NCBI GenBank assembly: GCA_964522105.1
Contig: CAZFVA010000015.1
Coordinates: 1 to 64,000 of the forward strand
Length of the DNA: 64,000 nt
Origin: JAGOFO01 sp964522105
GTDB lineage: Bacteria > Myxococcota_A > UBA9042 > DTJE01
Direction of reading: 5' to 3'
Part shown: in pieces, positions 45,242 to 55,156 of the stretch
How positions within the stretch are numbered: position 1 is the first letter of the stretch
How the letters are laid out: each line of letters begins with the position of its first letter
Program-made: the position numbers and the translations under genes
Notes under the pieces: model-generated
Told to the model about the DNA's origin: nothing
Databases searched by the model: none
The model's input: the letters and a program-made list of their open reading frames with translations, nothing else

Positions 45242-48200
45242 TTGATTAAAGGGCGCAGGACATCCAGGGTCTTCAAGCTTAAATCCTGCGGTCTTCTTTA
45301 TGCTTTTCTGGCAGTTCTGACAGCTTCGACCGGATGCGATTTTTCCGGATACTATCCTCAGTTTGACGCCATCGATGCAAACATGTCCGAGCTTCCGTTT
45401 GATCCGCCTGACGACTACGTTCCAGGGGACAACGGACAATCAGGCTTCGCCATCACAAACGTTACACCGTCATCCGGTCCGGCGGCGGGCGGGACACGCG
45501 TTGCCATCGAAGGACGCGGCTTTACAAACGGCTCGACCGTCGTTTTCGGATCAACGCAAGGCATTGAAACAATAGTTGAAAACGAATACACCATCAGAAC
45601 CACAACACCGGCCGCGTACGAATATGGCGGTTCGGTAGATGTCTTCGTAATCAGGGCAGACGGCAAGAAGACCGTTCTGCGCCCGGGATTCAGGTACGCG
45701 GGGGTCGTCACCGTTACTTCAGTCATTCCTTCTGCCGGCCCGACATCAGGCGGCACTCCGATCACAATCAGCGGCCAGGGGTTTTCGCCTGATTCAGACG
45801 TCATTATTGACGGACGGAGCGCCATTGATGTGCGCAGAATAAGTGATTCAACCATCCTGGCAATTACGCCACCAGGTCAGGCCGGGCAAGTTGAGGTTCT
45901 GGTCCTTTCCGGTTCCGGCAAGGGACGTATGGGGCGCAGTTTCAGATACGTGGATACGCCCTCTGACGTTACATGCAGTCCTTTCGTTGTTAATGCTGCC
46001 GGTTCAGATGACGGGGGCCCGGTCCAGATAACTGTTACCGGCACAAATCTCGGGTCAATCGAAGCGATTTCAATGTCTTCCGGCACCGTTACATCCAGGA
46101 CAGTCGTGTCGGACTCCAGTATTTCATTTACCGCCGATTTTTCGGGATCGGACGGGGATGGACCGGTGGACGTCAGTCTGGTCGGCCCGGCAGGTACCTT
46201 TCTGGCACGCGCATGTTTCACGGCGCTCAACCAGCAGGATATTGATAACCCGGCTTTGCGCATATGGGCAGTAGTCCCGAACACGTCACCACAGGCCGGT
46301 GGTATTGAAGCCAGACTTGCGGTTACCGGGCTTGATTACGGAAATCGTGAGTCGCTGCTGGTCAAGTTGGGAACAGTTCCGGTATCGGTGTCGGAAGTTC
46401 CCGACATAAATACCGTCAAGTTCTTAACACCTGCCGGCAATCCCGGAACTGTTGATGTCACGCTGGAATCCCCGGACGAATCTGACACGTTTACAGATGG
46501 ATTTACCTGGCTCAAAGACGCCCGGATAGACGCGATCGATCCTGCCGCAGCACCACCTGAAGGTGGCATTGACGCGACAATTACCGGTGCCGGACTGGCC
46601 GACGTCGTAGATGTTCTGATTGGACCACTTCCTGCGGTAATAACGACAGCCCCGACAGATACAAGCCTGCAAATCAGAATCCCCCCGGTCGGACCGGGTG
46701 TTCATGATGTGACCGCCATATTCCGCGACGGATCCAGCATTAAAAAGGCTGGCGCTTTAACATGTTCGTCAGACACTCTGATGGCAAAAGTGGTGACGCC
46801 TGACCGTGGTTCAATGTCAGGCGGGACCCTGGTCTATGTGACCGGTTCAGGACTTGTCGAAGGAACAAGGGTATTTTTCGGTAACTACGAAGCTACAGCG
46901 GCTGTCAGCGGCGACCCGGGCAGACTTGCCGTGTTCTCGCCTGCCGCAGATGAAGAAGGCCTGGTTGACATCTTTGTTGTCGGTCCCGACGGGATCAGGC
47001 AAAGGCTGGACAACGCGTTTTACTATTTTAATCCCACCGGATTTCTTGGCGGAACGTGGGGACCGGCAATATCTGGATCAGTTAATGTCACGGTCATCGA
47101 CTCGTACTATGACTCCCCGATATCACAGGCTTTTGTCATGCTTGGCAGCGAAGCGCTGACGACAGATAAAGGCTTCACCGACGGCAGGGGCATGGTCACG
47201 ATTTCCAGACGCGGCCTGGCCGGCCCGCTTATGGTAACTGCCAGCAGGCAGGACTATACGACATGGAGCATAGTCGGCGTAGACGCAGAAAACGTCACTA
47301 TCTACCTTGAACCGCTATACACCCCGATTCCGCCGGACGAAGGGGAAGGGGAAGGCGAATACGTTTTTCCGCCTTCACCGGGCACGGTGACCGGAAAAGT
47401 TCTTGGCACAGACAAAGAATTTATAGTTCCGGCGGCTGACTGCCAGGGCATGCCGCTTGTAAACGGTTCCACATGCAGGTCATGCCTGGTCGATTCTCAG
47501 TGCGACGCAGGTTCAGTCTGCATCATGTCAGGGCCAACTTTCCTGACATGCTCAAAGCCCTGCCTGACGGTTGATGACTGCCCTTCCGGATACAACTGCT
47601 ACCAGACAGACGGACAGGGAACCGTGTGCAAACCAAGTCCCGGAACTGCCGAGGTCCGTTGCGGAATCAGCAACACATCAACATCTTCCTGGGGTGATAA
47701 TCCCGGACCTGGCGCCATTATGACAAGCGCCGGAACTTATGCGCTGAACTCGCGTCTTGGTGATGTCGCAGTGTATTGCGTCGGGGGGTTCAAGAAACCT
47801 TCAGACGGCAGTTTTGTACCGGTAATAATGGGACTGCTGCGACACGTCTATGTCGGGACATCATCTATCAGCGCGGGCAACAACGTACGCCTGAATATTC
47901 CCCTTGACCGGACGCTGCGGGTCAGAATGATCGCGCCGCCGGGCGGGGCGGGCGGTCCGAATATCCATGAGACCGCACTGGCGATGGAACTCGGTTCAGA
48001 TGGATTCCTGAATCTATGGGATTCAATCACTTCGATCGATGGAAACATCTTTGACTTCAAATCCCTGCCACATGACATGACTGGACCTCTTGAAGGGGCT
48101 TCAGTCATTTTTTCCACGGAAGCAGCCTCGGCGTCATCAACAGGTGAACCGTATTCCATAGCATCTGCCGAAGCCTGGACACCATTTAAGACAGAACCGG

Positions 48201-49444
48201 TCAGAGTGTTTCAAGACAGCACCGGTGCGCCAGAAATTGTTTCCGAACTTGATGTGAAAGCCGGGTGTTCGTCCGGCAGCACCGGCATTGTTGTCGATAC
48301 CGACGGCAGGGCATGGACTGTTGACAGCTACGGCCTCGTAACCGCACTTCCGACTTTCGGGAACCTGAAAATCAACGCGTGCGTTCAGACTTACGATGGC
48401 CGGATTCTTTTTGCAGGCAGCTCCTCGCGGGTCTATTTCTTTGATCCGGTGACTTTCCAGTGGACGACGGAAACGGTTTCAACGGATAAAGTGGACTTGA
48501 CCGCAGCGGCGGCTTCTGACGATGGAATATTCTGGGTCATAGCCGCCAACAGGCTTTACGTCAGACAACTTTCAGGGCTCTGGAAACGACTTGATTACGG
48601 ATCCCCGGCCCCGCTTTTCGATGTGAAATTCACCGGGGGCGGCAAAGTAGTCGGCGTCGGCGCAAAAGGCACCGTAATCACGGCAGACGAAAATGCCGCG
48701 TCGCTTGTCAAGCCATCCCCGACGTCGACTGACCTGTATTCGGTCACAGCAACTGGCGGGAACATCACAGCAACCGGGCGACGTGGGATGATTCTGACCG
48801 GGGAAAGCGCCACGACCCTTGCCGAAGTTGAATCCGGAGTCCTGGACGACTTGACTGCTTCAGTGGCAGACCACAATGGCGAGGTCATCATCGGAGGCTC
48901 ACGGGGCCTGATAATAAGGCTTGGAAATGACGGTCCGAACGTAATCAGGGAACCGTCAGGCAAGGGCGAAATCAGTTCACTGATCGACATGACGTCCAAC
49001 GCTGATGATGCGGAAGATCCCGGCACGAGCGTGCCGGTTCTGGCCTTTTTCAGATCATCTGTCACAGCCGGGCCGTTCATGAACACTCTGGCTTTCAGCT
49101 CCCCACCGAAAAACTGGCTGTGGCTGGACAGGACGTTGACCTGGACAATGAAAGAGCCCCCCGCCCCGTCGTTTTTCTACATCAGACTTTACACAATTAA
49201 CGAAAAAGGTCGCTGGTCAATACTGGCCGCGGGCGACACCAGAAACATCAAACTGCCTGACCTTGATGTAGCGTCAGGCATGGATATCAAGCCGCTGAAG
49301 TCAGGCACTGTAAGCCTTAAATACTATTCAATAATGTCGCCTGACTTTGATATCAACAATTACGACTCTTCAAGCCTGTACACCAGTCGCTGGAGCTCAT
49401 GGTCGACCGGCGGACTGCTGACAAAATTCCCTTCAGTATTCTGA
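45242..49444 (+). CDS. Giant lipoprotein with IPT/TIG repeats, Cys-rich module and propeller-like end
   Basis: About 1400 residues. A basic leader and hydrophobic stretch end at the lipobox LTASTGC (Cys32 from TTG 45242; GTG 45224 is an alternative). At least six IPT/TIG domains follow, each opening with a V-x-P-x-x-G-x-x-x-GG pattern (VTPSSGPAAGG, VIPSAGPTSGG, VTPDRGSMSGG). Next come a carboxypeptidase-regulatory-like domain, a disulfide module (CRSCLVDSQCD, then DCPSGYNCYQ), and a C-terminal region with propeller-like repeats (GIVVDTDGRAWTVDSYGLV; KVVGVGAKGTVITADE). It is probably surface exposed and binds ligands or other proteins. The residue after the lipid Cys is Asp. No enzyme motif is seen. 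Confidence 0.78.
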   Translation: MIKGRRTSRVFKLKSCGLLYAFLAVLTASTGCDFSGYYPQFDAIDANMSELPFDPPDDYVPGDNGQSGFAITNVTPSSGPAAGGTRVAIEGRGFTNGSTVVFGSTQGIETIVENEYTIRTTTPAAYEYGGSVDVFVIRADGKKTVLRPGFRYAGVVTVTSVIPSAGPTSGGTPITISGQGFSPDSDVIIDGRSAIDVRRISDSTILAITPPGQAGQVEVLVLSGSGKGRMGRSFRYVDTPSDVTCSPFVVNAAGSDDGGPVQITVTGTNLGSIEAISMSSGTVTSRTVVSDSSISFTADFSGSDGDGPVDVSLVGPAGTFLARACFTALNQQDIDNPALRIWAVVPNTSPQAGGIEARLAVTGLDYGNRESLLVKLGTVPVSVSEVPDINTVKFLTPAGNPGTVDVTLESPDESDTFTDGFTWLKDARIDAIDPAAAPPEGGIDATITGAGLADVVDVLIGPLPAVITTAPTDTSLQIRIPPVGPGVHDVTAIFRDGSSIKKAGALTCSSDTLMAKVVTPDRGSMSGGTLVYVTGSGLVEGTRVFFGNYEATAAVSGDPGRLAVFSPAADEEGLVDIFVVGPDGIRQRLDNAFYYFNPTGFLGGTWGPAISGSVNVTVIDSYYDSPISQAFVMLGSEALTTDKGFTDGRGMVTISRRGLAGPLMVTASRQDYTTWSIVGVDAENVTIYLEPLYTPIPPDEGEGEGEYVFPPSPGTVTGKVLGTDKEFIVPAADCQGMPLVNGSTCRSCLVDSQCDAGSVCIMSGPTFLTCSKPCLTVDDCPSGYNCYQTDGQGTVCKPSPGTAEVRCGISNTSTSSWGDNPGPGAIMTSAGTYALNSRLGDVAVYCVGGFKKPSDGSFVPVIMGLLRHVYVGTSSISAGNNVRLNIPLDRTLRVRMIAPPGGAGGPNIHETALAMELGSDGFLNLWDSITSIDGNIFDFKSLPHDMTGPLEGASVIFSTEAASASSTGEPYSIASAEAWTPFKTEPVRVFQDSTGAPEIVSELDVKAGCSSGSTGIVVDTDGRAWTVDSYGLVTALPTFGNLKINACVQTYDGRILFAGSSSRVYFFDPVTFQWTTETVSTDKVDLTAAAASDDGIFWVIAANRLYVRQLSGLWKRLDYGSPAPLFDVKFTGGGKVVGVGAKGTVITADENAASLVKPSPTSTDLYSVTATGGNITATGRRGMILTGESATTLAEVESGVLDDLTASVADHNGEVIIGGSRGLIIRLGNDGPNVIREPSGKGEISSLIDMTSNADDAEDPGTSVPVLAFFRSSVTAGPFMNTLAFSSPPKNWLWLDRTLTWTMKEPPAPSFFYIRLYTINEKGRWSILAAGDTRNIKLPDLDVASGMDIKPLKSGTVSLKYYSIMSPDFDINNYDSSSLYTSRWSSWSTGGLLTKFPSVF

Positions 49445-49488
49445 TAAACCAATAATTGATTCAGGGGGTGGCGTCTGCGCAGGATCGA

Positions 49489-50205
49489 TCAGCGGTGACG
49501 GCGCTTCTTTTTCTTCTTATGGTTCTCGTCATCTTCAGTTGATGATTCGATCTGAACATCGGATTCATCAATCGCACCCATGGCAATCGTTGCATTGGGA
49601 TCGCGGGGAAGGTCTTCTTCCTCGGAATTATCAGCATCCATATCGGCAATTATCGATTCATCCAGGGCATCAAGTGACACTGTCGCGCCGGGCTCATCAT
49701 CAAAAACCTCCGGTTCAGCACCCGGCAGGCTTTCATCATCACCCTGCGAAGCAACGTCTTCCAGCGACGCATATTCTTCGACCGGCACTTCAAACACCGG
49801 CATATCGTCGGCCGGCACTTCGTCGATTGCCGGCTCTTCGCCCGGCAGCATCACGTCGGCTGATTCTTCAACGAAAACTTCGGCGTCGGACAGATCCTCA
49901 ACCGGCTCTTCAATATCCAGCAGTTCGTCGACCGGCACTTCAGGCAGAGCTTCAAAAACCGCCGTTTCCACCAGTTCTTCAACCGGCTCGACCGCAGCAC
50001 GCCGCACAGGCTCAGCGACTGGCGGGGGCATTACGGGCGCCACGGCCACAGCCACCCCGGCCGGCTTTCCGGCGTACATTTTAGAAAAACGTGACAGCAA
50101 ATCCTGCCCGGAAGGCACCTCGGAATGCCTTTGAAGCAGGTCGATCACAATGTCAGCGCCCCCGGCCACTTCGGTCTTCTTAGCCTTGTCAGTCTTCTTA
50201 GCCAT
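49489..50205 (-). CDS. Acidic, disordered protein with basic C-terminal tail
   Basis: 238 residues. A basic start (MAKKTDKAKKTE), a short amphipathic part (VIDLLQRHSEVPSGQDLLSRFSK minus its ends), then about 150 residues dominated by Glu, Asp, Val and Pro with repeated EEPV/DEVP units, and a terminal KKKKKRRHR. No membrane segment or signal. Such polyampholytes are often scaffolds or nucleic-acid/ribosome-associated, but no function can be assigned. It follows alaS on the same strand by 33 bases. The opposite strand has long Ser-rich frames caused by the repeats. Confidence 0.6.
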   Translation of the reverse strand: MAKKTDKAKKTEVAGGADIVIDLLQRHSEVPSGQDLLSRFSKMYAGKPAGVAVAVAPVMPPPVAEPVRRAAVEPVEELVETAVFEALPEVPVDELLDIEEPVEDLSDAEVFVEESADVMLPGEEPAIDEVPADDMPVFEVPVEEYASLEDVASQGDDESLPGAEPEVFDDEPGATVSLDALDESIIADMDADNSEEEDLPRDPNATIAMGAIDESDVQIESSTEDDENHKKKKKRRHR

Positions 50206-50238
50206 GTCGGCCTCCTGCTGGAACCAAAACGTGCTACA

Positions 50239-52869
50239 TCATTGCAGAGCTTTTGCCAGTGCGTCAAGTATGATGGTTCTATCTTCCGGCGTATCAACGG
50301 CACCCTGAGACAATGACGGGGAACCGCCGCCACGCCCGCCCATGTATCCAAGTATCTTGTTCAGCACCGTTCCGGCAGGTTGTTCTTTCTGCAGATCGGG
50401 CGTAACCGCAAGACAAACCATCATTTTCGGACCTTCGACCATCGTAATCAAAACCATGCCTGAACCGACGCGGTCACGCATGACATCTGAAAGTTCGCGC
50501 AGACCTTTTTTGTCCATTCCGTCTGCCGAAACGACCATCACCTTGATTCCATTACATTCAACAATTCTGGGGGACTCCGGACCGGATGATGATGCTGCGG
50601 CCGCCTTCACCTTCAGATCGGCAAGTTCCTTCTTCAGCGATTTTTCCTGCTCGGTCAGCTTTTCAATGCGCTCGACAACGCCCGGACCTTCGATCCGCAG
50701 GACGTTTTCAACAGCGCCCAGCACGGAATCACGCTGCTTGAAGAAAGCAATCGCCGCGCTGCCGGTAAGGGCCTCGATCCTGCGGATTCCGGCAGAAATT
50801 CCACCTTCCGAAACGATCTTGAACACGCTGATCTGCGAAGTCCGGTCAACGTGAGTTCCGCCGCAAAGCTCAATGGAATCACCCATTTTCACCATGCGGA
50901 CAGTTTCCCCGTATTTATCTTCGAAGAAATGAAGCGCACCGCCTGCAACTGCCTCTTCAATCGTCGTTTCCCTGGTCACAACCGGGCTGTCATCCAGAAT
51001 CCAGCCCTGAACCATGTCCTCGACCTTTTTGATTTCTTCACCGGTCAGGCCCGACATGTGCGAAAAATCAAAGCGCAGCCTGTCAGGCGACACCAGGGAA
51101 CCACGCTGACGAACGTGCGGCCCGAGCACAGTTCGGAGGGCCCTGTGGAGCAGATGCGTGGCGCTGTGGTTACGTCTTGTACCAAGGCGGGCTGCATCGA
51201 CCTTCATTCCGACAGCATCGCCGACCGTCAGCTTGCCCGAAACAACGTGCCCGATGTGAATAATGCAGTCTTCCGTCAGTTTCCTGGTGTCTTCGACAAC
51301 AAATTCGACGCCATGGGCGTGGATAACACCGGTATCACCGGCCTGCCCGCCCGACTCGCCATAAAACGGCGTCACATCAGTGACCAGCGTCACTTCAACA
51401 CCATTTCCAACTGACGTAACCGGGCTGCCTTCAACAAACAGCCCACGGATAAAAGCAGCAGCATCGGCACCGACGCGTTCGTCATATGCGTAACCGTTAA
51501 AAACGGTCTTCAGTTCGTTGATACGACAGTATTCAACGATCGCGTCAGTCGAACTGTCCCTGGACTTCCACGAAGCGCGGCCACGCGCACGCTGGGCCTC
51601 CATAAGGACGTTAAAACCGTCACGATCAATCCCGAGATCATTTTCACCGGCTACAATTTCTGTCAGATCAATTGGAAAACCGTGGGTATCATAAAGTGTA
51701 AAAACGGCCGCCCCGTCGATCGCCGAGCGCCCGGCTTTCCTGGCAGAATCAATTGCAGTTTCAAGAAGTTCCATGCCCGATGACAGCGTCCGCAGGAACT
51801 GTCTTTCTTCCTGTCCCGCAACCCTTTCAATCACCGCGGCGTCGCGTTCCAGTTCCGGCCACGCAGCACCCATGACGACCGAAACGTACATGCAGATATC
51901 AGTGAAGAACGGACCACGGAATCCAAGCTTGTGACCGAATCGAATCGCCCGTCTCATCAGGCGGCGCAGGACGTATCCGCGACCTTCATTTTCAGGATAT
52001 ACGCCATCGGCAATCAGGAACGCCGTCGCCCTGGCATGGTCAGCGATGACGCGCAAAGCAGTATCTATTTCCTGATTTTCCCCGTAAGTAACCCCGGCTG
52101 CTTTCGCGGCGCGTTGAATCAGGGGAAGCAGCAGATCGGTTTCGTAATTTGTCCGGACGCCCTGAAGCACAGATGCGATGCGCTCGAGGCCCATGCCGGT
52201 GTCAATGGACGGGGCCGGAAGCGGATGAAGAACGCCGGCCTCGTCGCGATTGAACTGCATGAAAACCAGGTTCCAGATTTCCATGAACCTGTGACCCTGA
52301 TCGGTCATTGATGTGCCGGAATACGAAGGTCCCCGATCGACATAGATTTCGCTGCACGGGCCGCACGGACCGGTGTCACCCATCGACCAGAAATCATCCG
52401 GGTCGTCAATAACCCTGGAAGGTTCAACGCCGGCCTCTTCAATCCAGAGCCTGCGGGCCTCGTCATCACTGGGATAAACGGTTATCCACAGATCCTTCGG
52501 GTCCAGACCGTATCCCCGGGTCAGAAGATCCCAGGCGTAAACAATGGCGTCACGCTTGAAATAATCACCGAACGAAAAGTTCCCGAGCATCTCAAAAAAT
52601 GTGTGATGCCTTGGTGTGCGCCCGACTTCGTCAAGATCGTTATGCTTGCCGCTTACGCGCAGACACTTCTGGCTGGACACGGCGCGACGGTAGCCGGGGT
52701 CACGATAGCCGGCAAAGACGTCCTTGAACTGGACCATCCCCGCATTCACGAACAGAAGGGTCGGGTCGGACGACGGAATCAGGCCGTGGCTTGAAACAAT
52801 GCGATGACCGCGTTCCTCGAAGTACTTCAGAAATTTTTCTCTTATCTCTTGAGCTTTCACGTTTTTCAT
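50239..52869 (-). CDS. alaS: Alanyl-tRNA synthetase
   Basis: 876 residues, full length. Class II motifs are in the N-terminal half (HNDLDEVGRTPRHHTFFEML; YVLRRLMRRAIR). The editing domain has the zinc/His sites HSATHLLH and CGGTHV, followed by a C-terminal DHHA1 domain with a Gly-rich GGRGGGSP end. It charges tRNA-Ala. The start overlaps the PilT-like stop (ATGA). Confidence 0.96.
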   Translation of the reverse strand: MKNVKAQEIREKFLKYFEERGHRIVSSHGLIPSSDPTLLFVNAGMVQFKDVFAGYRDPGYRRAVSSQKCLRVSGKHNDLDEVGRTPRHHTFFEMLGNFSFGDYFKRDAIVYAWDLLTRGYGLDPKDLWITVYPSDDEARRLWIEEAGVEPSRVIDDPDDFWSMGDTGPCGPCSEIYVDRGPSYSGTSMTDQGHRFMEIWNLVFMQFNRDEAGVLHPLPAPSIDTGMGLERIASVLQGVRTNYETDLLLPLIQRAAKAAGVTYGENQEIDTALRVIADHARATAFLIADGVYPENEGRGYVLRRLMRRAIRFGHKLGFRGPFFTDICMYVSVVMGAAWPELERDAAVIERVAGQEERQFLRTLSSGMELLETAIDSARKAGRSAIDGAAVFTLYDTHGFPIDLTEIVAGENDLGIDRDGFNVLMEAQRARGRASWKSRDSSTDAIVEYCRINELKTVFNGYAYDERVGADAAAFIRGLFVEGSPVTSVGNGVEVTLVTDVTPFYGESGGQAGDTGVIHAHGVEFVVEDTRKLTEDCIIHIGHVVSGKLTVGDAVGMKVDAARLGTRRNHSATHLLHRALRTVLGPHVRQRGSLVSPDRLRFDFSHMSGLTGEEIKKVEDMVQGWILDDSPVVTRETTIEEAVAGGALHFFEDKYGETVRMVKMGDSIELCGGTHVDRTSQISVFKIVSEGGISAGIRRIEALTGSAAIAFFKQRDSVLGAVENVLRIEGPGVVERIEKLTEQEKSLKKELADLKVKAAAASSSGPESPRIVECNGIKVMVVSADGMDKKGLRELSDVMRDRVGSGMVLITMVEGPKMMVCLAVTPDLQKEQPAGTVLNKILGYMGGRGGGSPSLSQGAVDTPEDRTIILDALAKALQ

Positions 52870-54038
52870 CCTCGAGTGGAAAAGCTGTCGTCATAGTCCT
52901 CGAACCCGCCGGTCAGAAACGTTTCGGCATCCGTTCTGCGGGTGTCAATACCTTTGACTCTCAACGCAAAATCATCCGGCCTGCTGGAGTTCAGGACGGC
53001 TTCATCGTAGGAAATCATTTTTTCCCTGAAAAGCGACATCAGGGACTGATCAAAAGTCTGCATGCCATACTGATCATGGCTGGCCTCGATGGCATCGGAA
53101 AGCATATCCGCACCATCATGTTCCTTCATTATATCCCGCAGCCTGCCGGTACACAGCATGACCTCGACGGCCGGAACCCTGCCCTTGCCCGAGGCCCTGT
53201 GGACAAGACGCTGACTGACAACAGCCTGCATGACTGCTGCCAGACGAATTCTTGCTGCATCCTGTTCAGTCTCGCGGAAAACCGACAGAACTCGATTCAC
53301 CGTCTCGCGCACGTCAACGGTGTGAAGCGTCGAAAGGACCAAATGGCCTGTCTCGGCTGCCATGATGGCCGTTTCAATCGTTTCACGGTCACGCATTTCG
53401 CCGACAACAATCACGTCGGGATCCTGTCGCAGAGCGGCCCGGAGCCCTTCCCGGAAACCGACCGTATCTGAACCGACCTCACGCTGAGTCACTACCGAAC
53501 GCTTATCTTCAATCAGATACTCGATAGGGTCTTCAATCGTAATAATGTGACCGGCCCTTGAACGGTTGATCTGATCGGCAATCGCAGCCAGAGTCGTACT
53601 TTTGCCCTGACCTGCGGCGCCTGTGACCAGAATAAGCCCCCGCCTGGCTTCACATATCTTCTTGATTACCGGTGGCAGAAACAGTTCTTCAAGCGTCGGG
53701 ATGCTTGAAGTTACAAAACGAACTACGGCCTGAGTTCCAAGCCTGCTGCGAAACAGGTTAATTCTGAAGCGCCCGATGCCTGGAACACCCCACCCCAGAT
53801 CGACTGAACCATTTTCCTTCAGTAATTCGCGATGTCTGTCTTCCAGCACGTCGGCAAAGATGTCGCGGACGTCACTTTCGCTTAATATGCCAAGATTCCT
53901 GGGCGTTACCAGCTCCATCGACGAAGAAAGTCGAAATATCGGCGGGCGACCCGGCTTCAGGTGAATGTCCGAAACCCCCTGAGCCTGGGAAAATCGAAGC
54001 AACCCGTCCAGATCAAGCGGCGGACTGGATTCAGACAT
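52866..54038 (-). CDS. PilT/PilU-like retraction ATPase
   Basis: 390 residues. N-terminal PAS-like domain (GVSDIHLKPGRPPIFRL), Walker A GAAGQGKSTT, Asp box (IITIEDPIEYL), Walker B (RQDPDVIVVGEMRD), His box (VLSTLHTVD). The usual GxxGSGKS is GAAGQGKS. It lacks GspE's zinc tetrad, so it is a PilT-type rather than PilB/GspE-type motor. No type IV pilus genes are nearby; it stands between recA and alaS. ATG 54038, preceded by GAGG, overlaps the region of the recA stop. It may drive pilus retraction or assist the secretion system. Confidence 0.85.
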   Translation of the reverse strand: MSESSPPLDLDGLLRFSQAQGVSDIHLKPGRPPIFRLSSSMELVTPRNLGILSESDVRDIFADVLEDRHRELLKENGSVDLGWGVPGIGRFRINLFRSRLGTQAVVRFVTSSIPTLEELFLPPVIKKICEARRGLILVTGAAGQGKSTTLAAIADQINRSRAGHIITIEDPIEYLIEDKRSVVTQREVGSDTVGFREGLRAALRQDPDVIVVGEMRDRETIETAIMAAETGHLVLSTLHTVDVRETVNRVLSVFRETEQDAARIRLAAVMQAVVSQRLVHRASGKGRVPAVEVMLCTGRLRDIMKEHDGADMLSDAIEASHDQYGMQTFDQSLMSLFREKMISYDEAVLNSSRPDDFALRVKGIDTRRTDAETFLTGGFEDYDDSFSTRG

Positions 54039-54039
54039 A

Positions 54040-55116
54040 TCAAGCCTCTGTAACGGCACCTTCGACTGCGATGCCGCACTTCACATAGACATCACGGGTG
54101 ACGGCGGCCAGATCGGCCGGGTTATCCTTCAGATAAGCCATCGCCTGTTCACGACCCTGTCCAAGGCGCTTGCCGGCATAACCGTACCAGGAGCCACTCT
54201 TGTCAAGAACACCGAGCGTCCCGGCCAGATCAACCAGTTCACCCAGCACGTTCACGCCTTCGCCGTACATCAGATCAAATTCAGCTTCGCGGAACGGCGG
54301 AGCCATCTTGTTCTTGACGACCTTGACCTTGACGCGCATGCCGGTGTTGACCTGGCCATCTGCGTCCTTGACGACCTGACCGCGCCTGACATCCAGTCTG
54401 ATAGTTGCATAGAACTTGAGGGCGTTTCCGCCGGTCGTCGTTTCGGGATTGCCGTACATCACGCCGATCTTCATTCTGATCTGATTGATGAAAATCATGC
54501 ACGTGTTGGACTTTGAAAGCACGCCGGCCAGCTTGCGCAGGGCCTGACTCATCAATCTGGCCTGCAGACCGACGTGGGAATCACCCATTTCACCTTCAAG
54601 CTCGGCCTTCGGCACAAGGGCAGCTACCGAGTCAACGACGACCAGGTCAACCGCATTGGTCCTGACCAGAGTCTCGGCGATCTCAAGGGCCTGCTCGCCT
54701 GTATCCGGCTGCGCAAGCAGAAGGTCTTCAACCGAAATCCCAAGCTTCCTGGCGTAATTCACGTCAAGCGCATGTTCTGCGTCGATGAAAACAGCAAGTC
54801 CACCAGCCTTCTGACATTCAGCAATAGCCAGCAGCGAAAGAGTGGTCTTTCCTGACGATTCCTGACCGTAAATCTCGACGACGCGGCCTTTCGGATATCC
54901 GCCGATCCCGAGGGCGATATTCAGCGAAAGCGATCCCGAACTGATTACAGGAACCTTGTTAATCGAACTTCCGTCATTGGCCAGGCGCATGATGCTGCCT
55001 TTTCCAAACTGACGTTCAATAGTCATCATCGCGACTTCAATGTTGCGTTCACGCTGCTCGGCATTTTCGCCGTGCTTTAACTGAATATTCTTACTTTCCT
55101 TGGCTTCCTTTGCCAT
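54040..55116 (-). CDS. recA: Recombinase RecA
   Basis: 358 residues. Walker A GQESSGKTTL, Walker B LVVVDSVAAL, L2 region (INQIRMKIGVMYGNPETTTGGNAL minus its ends) and an acidic C-terminus are all standard. It catalyses strand exchange and SOS co-protease activity. No obvious LexA box was seen directly upstream; the cluster cinA-like, LigT/ThpR-like, recA is a common genomic arrangement. Confidence 0.97.
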   Translation of the reverse strand: MAKEAKESKNIQLKHGENAEQRERNIEVAMMTIERQFGKGSIMRLANDGSSINKVPVISSGSLSLNIALGIGGYPKGRVVEIYGQESSGKTTLSLLAIAECQKAGGLAVFIDAEHALDVNYARKLGISVEDLLLAQPDTGEQALEIAETLVRTNAVDLVVVDSVAALVPKAELEGEMGDSHVGLQARLMSQALRKLAGVLSKSNTCMIFINQIRMKIGVMYGNPETTTGGNALKFYATIRLDVRRGQVVKDADGQVNTGMRVKVKVVKNKMAPPFREAEFDLMYGEGVNVLGELVDLAGTLGVLDKSGSWYGYAGKRLGQGREQAMAYLKDNPADLAAVTRDVYVKCGIAVEGAVTEA

Positions 55117-55156
55117 TGTTGTACCCCATCCTTATTGTTTGAGTGCCGGAACTGCT

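Noticed and set aside
44983..45276. 97-codon minus-strand frame in the gap upstream of gspC
   Set aside because: It overlaps the strong plus-strand promoter and the lipoprotein start, and has no ribosome site or recognisable content.
49539..50134. Two long plus-strand frames rich in Ser/Thr/Gly or Arg/Pro/Gln
   Set aside because: They are antisense to the acidic repeat protein, and the composition is explained by its Glu/Asp/Val codons read backwards. No start site supports them.
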